From Deltaproteobacteria bacterium (lineage in GTDB: Bacteria > Desulfobacterota > BSN033 > UBA1163): a stretch of DNA of 15,183 nt. The number at the start of each line of letters is the position of its first letter. Positions within the stretch are counted from its first letter, which is position 1. Location: positions 1 through 15,183 of the forward strand of contig VGRU01000064.1 of NCBI GenBank assembly GCA_016875255.1, read 5' to 3'. Below the pieces are notes generated by a model. That model worked only from the letters and a program-made list of their open reading frames with translations. It ran no database searches and was not told the DNA's origin. Below are positions 7,410-13,492 of the stretch, piece after piece. A program made the position numbers and the translations under genes.

Positions 7410-7874
7410 CTATCTCTCTACGGGATAACCGGCCTTTACCCACTCTTCAAAATGGGCATCCATCAGAACGGCATTCTTGTAACCCAGATCGTTCAGGGTC
7501 TTGGTCGCTAAAGCGGAACGGGCTGCCGTCAGACAGTAGACGTAAATCTTTGCGTCTCTGTCCTTAACTTTATCCCAGACCGTGAACTCGAGCTTCCCTC
7601 TGGAGACATGGACTGCTCCTGGAAGGTGGCCTGCCTTATACTCGTCAGGATCTCTGACGTCGAGAATGACCGCCTTCTCCTTGCTATCAATGGCGGCCTT
7701 CACATCAGCCGGAGTCACCTTCTTGATCTCCGCCTTTGCCTTGGCCACCCAATCCTTAACTGGGGTGGTCTGCCAGGCAGGAACCTTCGGTTTATCCTGA
7801 GCCAATGTCAGGCCGACCATGGATAGAGCAAATACGAACGCCAGCATTAACACGAACATCCTCTTTTTCATCAT
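7410..7874 (-). CDS. Exported single-domain rhodanese (sulfurtransferase, Sud-like)
   Basis: 154 residues. A Sec signal peptide is clear (MMKKRMFVLMLAFVFALSM), with likely cleavage after LTLA and a mature part of about 129 residues. A single rhodanese domain follows (about 50-152): VILDVRDPDEYKAGHLPGAVHV, then the active-site loop C114-L-T-A-A-R, then the C-terminal FEEWVKAGYPV. C114 is the only cysteine. It would carry a persulfide in the periplasm. In Wolinella succinogenes the periplasmic single-Cys rhodanese Sud binds polysulfide and passes sulfur to Psr; size, location and neighbourhood match that arrangement here, but function is inferred. A very strong SD (AGGAGGTGA) seven bases before the first ATG suggests high expression. 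It lies 40 bases after the pseudo-receiver gene and is followed by a strong hairpin. Confidence 0.93.
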   Translation of the reverse strand: MMKKRMFVLMLAFVFALSMVGLTLAQDKPKVPAWQTTPVKDWVAKAKAEIKKVTPADVKAAIDSKEKAVILDVRDPDEYKAGHLPGAVHVSRGKLEFTVWDKVKDRDAKIYVYCLTAARSALATKTLNDLGYKNAVLMDAHFEEWVKAGYPVER

Positions 7875-7914
7875 CGTTTTTCACCTCCTTCCATCGTTTA
7901 ATTATCTTAAATCC

Positions 7915-8316
7915 CTAACTCCGAACTCCCTGCCTGCCGGCAGGCAGGCTTACTCCGAACTCCGAACTTTTCATTCCCATGGCTTCTTCTAATTGTTTCA
8001 GGTCGAAGGGTTTCTCTAAATAACCCCTGATTCCAGCCTGCTCCGCTTCCTGTCTCAACTGCTCGTCGCTGTATGCCGTCATCAGAATCGAAATGAGTTT
8101 GGGTTTCGTCTTTGTCCACCCCTTTAATACTTCCAAACCATCTCCATCCGGAAGCTTATGCCCGCAGAGGACCATATCAAAGGGAACCTCTTCAAAAAGA
8201 GAGACTCCTTCTCTACACGTAGGAGCTGTAAAAACTTCAAAACCGTTAAATCGTTCTATGAAGTTGATGAGGGATTGCCGGATGGTTTTTTCTTGCTCAA
8301 GGATGAGAACTTTCAT
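7915..8316 (-). CDS. Receiver-only protein lacking the phospho-acceptor Asp (pseudo-receiver)
   Basis: 133 residues forming one CheY-like receiver fold: MKVLILEQEKTIRQSL at the start, SILMTAYSD (T80) and GYLEKPFDL (K102) near the end. Two key sites are changed. The phospho-acceptor position is G52 (FDMVLCGHKLPDGDG, where VLLDxxLPDGDG is usual), and the acidic pair near residues 7-8 is E-Q instead of D-D. It is therefore unlikely to be phosphorylated normally and may act by protein binding. The last ~17 residues (SSEFGV...PAGRQGVRS) are encoded by an intergenic repeat. The start chosen is the ATG at 8314-8316; a TTG 11 codons upstream overlaps the proposed sigma-54 promoter. No SD precedes the ATG. 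It is the first gene of the reductase cluster. Confidence 0.85.
   Translation of the reverse strand: MKVLILEQEKTIRQSLINFIERFNGFEVFTAPTCREGVSLFEEVPFDMVLCGHKLPDGDGLEVLKGWTKTKPKLISILMTAYSDEQLRQEAEQAGIRGYLEKPFDLKQLEEAMGMKSSEFGVSLPAGRQGVRS
7920..7967. repeat. Perfect 20-bp palindrome flanked by TCCGAAC heptamers
   Basis: The palindrome at 7929-7948 has half-site CCTGCCTGCC followed by its exact reverse complement. TCCGAAC flanks it at 7920-7926 and, as two tandem copies, at 7954-7967. It forms the 3' end of the pseudo-receiver reading frame and the start of the spacer before the rhodanese gene. Confidence 0.7.
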
Positions 8317-8333
8317 TACAATTAGACTGTAGA

Positions 8334-8348
8334 GCAAAGATGATGCCA
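8334..8348 (-). promoter_or_regulatory. Sigma-54 (-24/-12) promoter of the reductase cluster
   Basis: Read on the minus strand the sequence is TGGCATCATCTTTGC followed by T. This matches the consensus TGGCAC-N5-TTGCW at all invariant positions: GG at 8346-8347, GC at 8334-8335, exactly 10 bases between, and TTGCT at the -12. The only core mismatch is T for C in TGGCAC. Transcription would begin near 8322, about six bases before the ATG of the pseudo-receiver gene, giving an almost leaderless mRNA. A sigma-54 activator is encoded directly upstream. The rest of the 8350-8592 spacer is AT-rich, as expected for activator sites and looping DNA; I found no clear activator-binding dyad. Confidence 0.65.
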
Positions 8349-8592
8349 AAGAAAAATTGGAATATTTAATAAAAAGTTCTCATACATAATTGATGTTCTA
8401 AAACACAGGCTTACAGAAACAGGAGAGGGGTTATGTATTCCAGGAATTCTTTAATTAAGAAAGGCAGAAGAATCAGCAATTTTGTTTGAAAAGATGAAAT
8501 TGGAAGATTGAAGAGTGGCTAATACTTCGAAATTTAAAGAAGATCCTCCGGTTGTATGGTTTCAGATATTATGTTTGTTTTCAGACATCCTT

Positions 8593-9960
8593 TTATTTGA
8601 TTCTGTACTTTTCCATCCGGTAAATGAGAGCCGACCTGGAGATGCCGAGGAGTTTGGCGGCCTGAATTTTATTTCCCTTCTTTAATCTCAGGGCCTCTAC
8701 TATAAAAGATTTTTCCACTTCATCCAGGATGATGCCCTGGGATGGAATCAATGGTTTGAAAGAGACGGTTTGTTCATATTTTCCCTTCTCGCTGAGAAAT
8801 GAGAAATGTTCTGAGAGGATGGTCTCGCCTTTTTCCAGAAGGACAATCCGCTCCACAGCATTCCTCAGTTCCCGAACATTGCCTGGCCACGGATAAGAAT
8901 GGATTTGCTCCTCCGCTTCGCCCGAGATCCTGAGAAATCTTTTTTTGAACTGTTCATTGAATCTCTGAAGAAAGAAGATAAAAAGGGGCAGAATATCTTC
9001 TTTTCGATCACGAAGCGGAGGAATGGTCAGCCTCACGACATTGAGCCTGAAGTAGAGATCGTCCCTGAAACGTCCTTCCTTGATCTCAGACTCCAGGTCC
9101 TTATTCGTTGCCGCAATGATCCGGACATCGGCCTTCTTCTTTTCGACTCCTCCGACCTTGAAATATTCTTTCTCCTCAAGAACTCTCAATACCTTAACCT
9201 GAGCAGGAGGAGGGAGTTCACCTACTTCATCGAGGAAGAGTGTCCCCTTCTCCGCTGACTCCACCTTCCCTATTTTCCCTTTATCAAGGGCCCCGGTGAA
9301 GGCGCCTTTTTCATAGCCGAACAGCTCGCTCTCAAAGAGATCCTTAGGGATGGCACCACAGTTGATGGGCATGAACGGAAAAGAGGAACGAGGGCTTAAA
9401 AAGTGGATGTATTCGGCAAGGAGCTCTTTACCCGTTCCGGTCTCCCCTTCGATGAGGACCGTCGTCTCCGAACCCTGGGCAACCTTTTCGGCAAGTGCCA
9501 ACACCTCCTTCATCTCTTGGCTCATTCCGATGATCCCGCCGGAACGGAATTTTTCCTGATATTGCGCTCGAAGCCACTCCACTTCTTTTCTCAAGCGGAC
9601 TCGATCCAGCCCCTTCTTAATTAAGTCTTCGACCTGGTCCAGTTCAAAAGGTTTGACGAGAAAATCAAAGGCTCCCATCTTCATCGAACTAACAGCCAGT
9701 TCGATCGACCCCTGGGCGGTCATGATGATGACAGGAATCTCAGGCTCTTGCTCTTTTATCTTTTGAAGAACTTCGTCGCCATTGATGCCGGGCAACCAGT
9801 GATCCAGGAGAATGAGATCGGGGCTCTCCTTCCGAAAGAGTTCCAATCCTTCCTCTCCGGTTCCCGAGACGAGGACATCATATCCCAATGTTTTGAGCGC
9901 CACATCGAGAGATTCCCTAAGAATGGGTTCATCGTCGATCACCAGGATCTTAAACCGCAT
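8593..9960 (-). CDS. NtrC-family sigma-54-dependent response regulator
   Basis: 455 residues with three complete modules. The receiver (1-120) has ILVIDDEP, D53 in LILLDHWLPG, T81 and K103 (VKPFEL). The AAA+ domain (about 143-370) has Walker A GETGTGKE (172-179), the sigma-54 contact loop GAFTGA (219-224), Walker B LFLDE (241-245) and RFRDDLYFRLNVV. A Fis-type helix-turn-helix sits at the C-terminus (NKIQAAKLLGISRSALIYRM). All catalytic residues are present, so it should be an active, phosphorylation-controlled activator of -24/-12 promoters. The ATG at 9958-9960 has AAGGGG five bases upstream; a GTG two codons earlier lacks SD spacing. It overlaps the kinase gene stop by 11 bases, so the two are translationally coupled. 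Its likely target is the promoter at 8334-8348. Confidence 0.95.
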   Translation of the reverse strand: MRFKILVIDDEPILRESLDVALKTLGYDVLVSGTGEEGLELFRKESPDLILLDHWLPGINGDEVLQKIKEQEPEIPVIIMTAQGSIELAVSSMKMGAFDFLVKPFELDQVEDLIKKGLDRVRLRKEVEWLRAQYQEKFRSGGIIGMSQEMKEVLALAEKVAQGSETTVLIEGETGTGKELLAEYIHFLSPRSSFPFMPINCGAIPKDLFESELFGYEKGAFTGALDKGKIGKVESAEKGTLFLDEVGELPPPAQVKVLRVLEEKEYFKVGGVEKKKADVRIIAATNKDLESEIKEGRFRDDLYFRLNVVRLTIPPLRDRKEDILPLFIFFLQRFNEQFKKRFLRISGEAEEQIHSYPWPGNVRELRNAVERIVLLEKGETILSEHFSFLSEKGKYEQTVSFKPLIPSQGIILDEVEKSFIVEALRLKKGNKIQAAKLLGISRSALIYRMEKYRIK

Positions 9961-11449
9961 GATCACCCCTTATTGGAAAATGAATGATAAAGGTTGAACC
10001 CTTTCCTTCCTGACTGGTCACATCGATGGTGGCTCCGTGACTTTCTAAAATCTTAATGCTGATGGAAAGTCCGAGTCCCGTTCCTTCTGATTTGGTCGTA
10101 AAAAATGGGTCGAAAACCTTTTTGAGATGGGATTTCGAAATCCCAACACCGGTATCCTTCACTTCAATGCCTACTTTATTCTTTCCATCCGAAAAGGTCC
10201 GTAAAGCCAATGTGCCGCCCTTCTCCATTGCCTGAATGGCATTGAGTATTAGGTTAGTTAGAACCTGCTGGACTTGGTGGGCATCGATCCAGACCTTCGG
10301 CAGACCCTCGCCTTTTTGGAAGAAGAGAGAGATATTACCCTTCTTCAATTTTGTCTGAAAGATCGCAAGACTGCTTTCGGCCACCTCATTGATCTCTTCG
10401 TCTTTAAAATGGGCAGCCCTGGGTTTAGCAAAATGGAGCATATCATCCACGATCTTTTGAATTTTCCCGATTCCCTCAAGGCTGCTATCAAGAAGCTTCT
10501 TTTCCATATCAGGGATATCTTTTTTCCGCAACAGGACCTGAGTATTGATTTTGATTCCCGCAAGAGGGTTCCGGAGTTCGTGGGCAACACCCGCAGTGAG
10601 TTCGCCAAGGGAGGTCAATCTCTCCGTAAATAGCAATCGTTCCTCCACTTTCTTCAGCTGAGTAATATCTTTACAGATACGGGAGGCGCCGATAACCCTT
10701 CCTTCCGCATCCCTGAGCGGAGAGATCGTCATGCTCGTGATGATCTCTTTTCCTTCTTTTGTCCGTCTTTTCACCTCGACATTGGAAACCGCCTCTCCCT
10801 GCTTCACTCGCATCATCAATTCGTCTAACAATCTCTCTTCATCCTCTCTCAGGTTTTCATCAGCGGGAAAGAGAAAATCGGACAGTCTTTTGCCGAGCAC
10901 CTCTTCTTTCCGATACCCATAAATCTGTTCCGCCCCTTCATTCCAATAAAGAATCTTCCCTTCAAGGTCAACCACTGAAATGGCATCTCCTGCTTTTTCA
11001 ACAATCGATTCGAGAAAGTTCTTTGTCTCAATCAGCTCCTTCTGAAGCCTGACTTTTTCTACCATTAACGTATGGCCCTCCACTGCACGGTTGACGACAA
11101 AAGGGAATGCCTTGGCGCACTCTGCGGACCGGTTAATGTAGTCGAAGACGCCCTCCTTCATCGCCTGAATTGACATCTGAGGGTCTCCTTTGGCTGTGAC
11201 AAAGATGGTCGGAATGCCGATCCCCATTTCATTGAAACGTCGAAGCCATGTCAGTCCGCTCCCATCGGGAAGAGAATGGTCTAAAAGCAAGATGTCAAAC
11301 TTTTCATCCTGGAGTTTCTTTAAACATGTTTTTCCGGAGGAAACCACTTCGAGGCGATAAAGGCCACCCGACTCCCTCAGAGAGTTCTCGACCATCTTTA
11401 CAAAATCAGGATCCTCTTCAGCAATCAAGATACGAATCTCTCGGCTCAT
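9950..11449 (-). CDS. REC-PAS sensor histidine kinase (hybrid, cytoplasmic)
   Basis: 499 residues. An N-terminal receiver domain (1-120) has D57 in ILLLDHSLPDGSG, but the conserved lysine near the end is replaced (FDYINRS, R107). A PAS domain follows (about 144-265: AISVVDLEGKILYWNEGAEQIYGY). Then come a HisKA dimerisation domain with H290 (GVAHELRNPLAG) and an HATPase_c domain with NLILNAIQAM, DTGVGIS and GTGLGLSI boxes. There is no membrane segment, so it senses a cytoplasmic or relayed signal. The start is the ATG at 11447-11449, preceded by GAGAGGAAG at good distance; the reading frame is open to 11512, but that stretch is low-complexity repeat-like DNA. It is coupled to the NtrC-type regulator and is its probable cognate kinase. 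Confidence 0.93.
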   Translation of the reverse strand: MSREIRILIAEEDPDFVKMVENSLRESGGLYRLEVVSSGKTCLKKLQDEKFDILLLDHSLPDGSGLTWLRRFNEMGIGIPTIFVTAKGDPQMSIQAMKEGVFDYINRSAECAKAFPFVVNRAVEGHTLMVEKVRLQKELIETKNFLESIVEKAGDAISVVDLEGKILYWNEGAEQIYGYRKEEVLGKRLSDFLFPADENLREDEERLLDELMMRVKQGEAVSNVEVKRRTKEGKEIITSMTISPLRDAEGRVIGASRICKDITQLKKVEERLLFTERLTSLGELTAGVAHELRNPLAGIKINTQVLLRKKDIPDMEKKLLDSSLEGIGKIQKIVDDMLHFAKPRAAHFKDEEINEVAESSLAIFQTKLKKGNISLFFQKGEGLPKVWIDAHQVQQVLTNLILNAIQAMEKGGTLALRTFSDGKNKVGIEVKDTGVGISKSHLKKVFDPFFTTKSEGTGLGLSISIKILESHGATIDVTSQEGKGSTFIIHFPIRGDHAV

Positions 11450-11536
11450 GTACTTCCTCTCTCTCACCCCCACCCTCTCGCCCATCGGAGGCGGTGCCTT
11501 AAGTCCGTTCATGGCTCGATCCCACGTTTCGCAGGA

Positions 11537-11563
11537 TTCACCCTTCGAGAGCCTCAGGGTGAA
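11537..11563. repeat. Hairpin repeat upstream of the kinase gene
   Basis: TTCACCCT (11537-11544) and AGGGTGAA (11556-11563) form a perfect 8-bp stem with an 11-base loop. The sequence resembles the TTCACCCTTCGAG...CAGGGTGAA interspersed repeats of many environmental genomes. No T-run follows on either strand. Confidence 0.55.
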
Positions 11564-11578
11564 CGGTTAATTGAACTA

Positions 11579-11621
11579 CCACCAGCTACAAGCTGGTGGC
11601 TTCTCTACTGACTGAAGTCAG
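11579..11621. repeat. REP-like double hairpin (possible IS200/IS605-type remnant)
   Basis: Hairpin 1 is CCACCAGCT (11579-11587), loop ACA, AGCTGGTGG (11591-11599). Hairpin 2 is CTGACT (11608-11613), GA, AGTCAG (11616-11621). Paired short hairpins of this kind resemble the ends recognised by IS200/IS605 and RAYT transposases. No transposase gene is present in the window, so this would be a solo, non-autonomous copy. Confidence 0.5.
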
Positions 11622-11675
11622 CTAAAAACAAAACAACTAGCACAGAAATTCTCACGAGGGAAAATCTGAAAAACC

Positions 11676-11745
11676 TGCACATAGTGTGCATACTAAAGTC
11701 TTCGCCTGTCCGCAAAAAGCGGATCCGCCTCCGGCGGAAAGGCGA
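11676..11745. repeat. Dyad plus cloverleaf-like three-way junction
   Basis: TGCACA (11676-11681), TAG, TGTGCA (11685-11690) is a short perfect dyad. Next, an outer stem TCGCCT/AGGCGA (11702-11707 with 11740-11745) encloses two adjacent hairpins: TCCGC-AAAAA-GCGGA (11709-11723) and TCCGCCTCCGGCGGA (11724-11738). GGGTTTTTC follows on the plus strand. The second inner hairpin is identical to 3349-3363. Together with the hairpins at 11537-11621 this occupies most of the 425-base gap between the kinase and the divergent gene. Confidence 0.6.
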
Positions 11746-11816
11746 GGGTTTTTCTCCCCGAGTGAGACAATCAGATTACGACAAAGCCTTTTGAGAGGGA
11801 GAGGGAACCCATTCTT

Positions 11817-11845
11817 AAAATACCCCATTTCCTTTCAGTTGACAA
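11817..11845 (-). promoter_or_regulatory. Candidate promoter for the kinase/NtrC pair
   Basis: On the minus strand TTGTCA (plus 11840-11845) is followed after 17 bases by TATTTT (plus 11817-11822). Its -35 box shares bases with the -35 box of the divergent plus-strand promoter. Use of this promoter would give a leader of about 360 bases containing all the hairpins at 11537-11745. Confidence 0.35.
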
Positions 11846-11868
11846 TCTTTCTTCAATCTTTTTAATAT
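11839..11868 (+). promoter_or_regulatory. Promoter of the divergent secreted-protein gene
   Basis: A perfect TTGACA (11839-11844) is followed after 18 bases by TAATAT (11863-11868). The expected start of transcription falls at about 11874-11876, on the ATG itself (11875). There is no Shine-Dalgarno sequence, so the mRNA appears leaderless. Confidence 0.5.
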
Positions 11869-11874
11869 TATCTT

Positions 11875-13224
11875 ATGAAAGCGCTGCCTCTCCTTCTGCT
11901 TCTCTTGATCAGCATGCCTGCTTTTGGTGAATCGATTATAGAATCTCCCCATCAGGTCTGGAAAGTGGGCGAACAGCGTTGGACGGATGAGGAAGAATCG
12001 AATTTCGCCCGATGGGTCGAAGAAAATATCACGGAAGATTTCTTCATCCGCCATAAGATTCCGGTCGATTGCGCGGATGTTCCGTATGCCGTTCGATGGA
12101 TTTACGCGCGGATCGCAGGGCTCCCCGCAGCCGCTACGACAAAAGACAATAAACTCATCGGCCACTGGTCAACGGTTTGGGGGCACCTGCCGATTCACTC
12201 CGAATGGCACAAAGACCTCCGCTTCCGCAAAGCCCTTCTTCATATGCTCTCAGAAACAACCACCCGGACCCTTCCTCTCGATACTTATCCCGTTCGAATC
12301 GACCAGGAATCGGTCACTTCTGGAACAATGTTCTTTGTTACGGAATCCCATTCCGGAGTCATCGGCCGTGTCATTTTCGACGGAAGCAACGCTCATCCCC
12401 TTCAGACATGGGAAGCCACATCGCCTGCGAAGATTCAAAATTTGAACGGAAGGGACTTTCTGACCCCGAGGCCGGAGTCAACGGTTTTTTCCGGTCTGGT
12501 GAAGTTTCGCTGGCCGATCTTCAAGAATGGAAGATGGGAATACCTTCCTGCGGCAGAACATCCTTTCTATTCGCTGGAGCAGTATTCCTCGGATTTCTAT
12601 GAAGGCTACGCCGATTTTGTTGAGGCCGTGGCAAGAAGAATTGATCCGACGGATTATGACCCCTGGGAGAAAGTGGAAAGATTGCTCCATACCACAACCC
12701 GCTACCTGATGGACAGGGTTCCGGTCGTCCTCACAGGATACCAGCGATGCCAAAAGGGGGGATGCCGAGAAGGATCCGATCTCTGGGAGGTCCATAGCAC
12801 GCCTGGCCGGGATGGCAGAATCGTTTTATTGATGGATCATCTCAATCAGATCGTTGAATCAAACCAGTTCGACAGGGAGATGGTTAGAGAAAGAATGGAG
12901 GCGATTTCAATTCCCATTCAGAAGGGGCAATCCGTTACCTTCCTCCATGTCTTTCAGAACCACCTCTGGCTCTCCCCTCATCCGGGAGACTCCATTGAGG
13001 CCCGATGGGGTCTCAGAAAATGCGAGATGATCTTATCTCAAATTAAAACCACACTAAATACCATCGCCTTTATCGAGAGGACCTACCGGAAGAGAGATCT
13101 TAAATATGCCGACTTTGCCACCAACCAGCAACAGGAGATTCTGAGAAGGCTTAATGAAGAATGGGTTAGGTCAGAATGTAAGGAACCAATGCCCCCTTCA
13201 CCGAAAAAGAAAGTGGGGAAATAG
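11875..13224 (+). CDS. Secreted protein of unknown family, possible papain-fold Cys/His enzyme
   Basis: 449 residues. A short signal peptide is clear (MKALPLLLLLLISMPAFG, likely cut near residue 18), so it is probably periplasmic. I do not recognise the family. Residues 62-84 (IPVDCADVPYAVRWIYARIAGLP) resemble the catalytic-Cys helix of NlpC/P60, transglutaminase and related hydrolases, with C66. SGTMFFVTESHSGVIGRVIF (149-168) looks like a GT..f..HsGv strand carrying a catalytic His (H159). WEAT (179-182) may supply the third polar residue. The C-terminal half (about 220-430) is helical, Trp- and Arg-rich and without obvious repeats; C293 and C298 (RCQKGGCREG) could form a disulfide. The tail PPSPKKKVGK is basic. 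It is read divergently from the kinase gene and stands alone. Start: ATG without SD, apparently leaderless. Hydrolase function is inference. Confidence 0.8.
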   Translation: MKALPLLLLLLISMPAFGESIIESPHQVWKVGEQRWTDEEESNFARWVEENITEDFFIRHKIPVDCADVPYAVRWIYARIAGLPAAATTKDNKLIGHWSTVWGHLPIHSEWHKDLRFRKALLHMLSETTTRTLPLDTYPVRIDQESVTSGTMFFVTESHSGVIGRVIFDGSNAHPLQTWEATSPAKIQNLNGRDFLTPRPESTVFSGLVKFRWPIFKNGRWEYLPAAEHPFYSLEQYSSDFYEGYADFVEAVARRIDPTDYDPWEKVERLLHTTTRYLMDRVPVVLTGYQRCQKGGCREGSDLWEVHSTPGRDGRIVLLMDHLNQIVESNQFDREMVRERMEAISIPIQKGQSVTFLHVFQNHLWLSPHPGDSIEARWGLRKCEMILSQIKTTLNTIAFIERTYRKRDLKYADFATNQQQEILRRLNEEWVRSECKEPMPPSPKKKVGK

Positions 13225-13281
13225 GGAGATGGGGTGATAGGGAGACAAACAAATTTCGGAATGCGGATTTCGGAATGCGGA
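13222..13281. repeat. Octamer-phased GGGAGA repeat and tandem 14-mers
   Basis: TAGGGAGA, TGGGGTGA and TAGGGAGA (13222-13245) run head to tail with an 8-base period, the first overlapping the TAG stop of the secreted-protein gene. Shortly after, TTTCGGAATGCGGA is repeated exactly in tandem (13254-13267 and 13268-13281). Confidence 0.65.
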
Positions 13282-13291
13282 CTATAAAAGA

Positions 13292-13489
13292 AGTCAAATA
13301 GTCAGTTAGTCTAATAGTCTTATCGTCGTGAGTTCTTTAACCTGTGGGTTGGCCGGCAAGTGCCCCTTGACTCCGCCTTGTAGGCTGGGTCAAGGGGCAT
13401 AATATAAATGATATTTCATCTCCGGGAAGCCCCGTCCTGTGGACGGGAAGCTTCACTATCTGACTATAGGACTATCAGACGATGAGACT
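13292..13489. repeat. Two inverted 8-bp tandem arrays flanking hairpins
   Basis: Array 1 (13292-13331): AGTCAAAT, AGTCAGTT, AGTCTAAT, AGTCTTAT, CGTCGTGA. Array 2 (13454-13489): CACTATCT, GACTATAG, GACTATCA, GACGATGA, GACT. In the minus reading array 1 is also a GACTATNN series, so the two are inverted relative to each other. AGTCTTATCGTC (13316-13327) can pair with GACGATGAGACT (13478-13489) over 12 bp with one G-U. Between them lie the hairpins TGCCCCTTGAC/GTCAAGGGGCA (13361-13371, 13389-13399) and CCCGTCC/GGACGGG (13431-13437, 13441-13447). This fills the gap between the convergent genes. Confidence 0.65.
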
Positions 13490-13492
13490 TTT

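Noticed and set aside
11450..11512. N-terminal extension of the histidine kinase
   Set aside because: The stretch is low-complexity repeat-like DNA, and the strong SD sits right before the ATG at 11447-11449.
13292..13489. CRISPR array
   Set aside because: Units are 8 bases with no spacers of typical size and no cas genes nearby.
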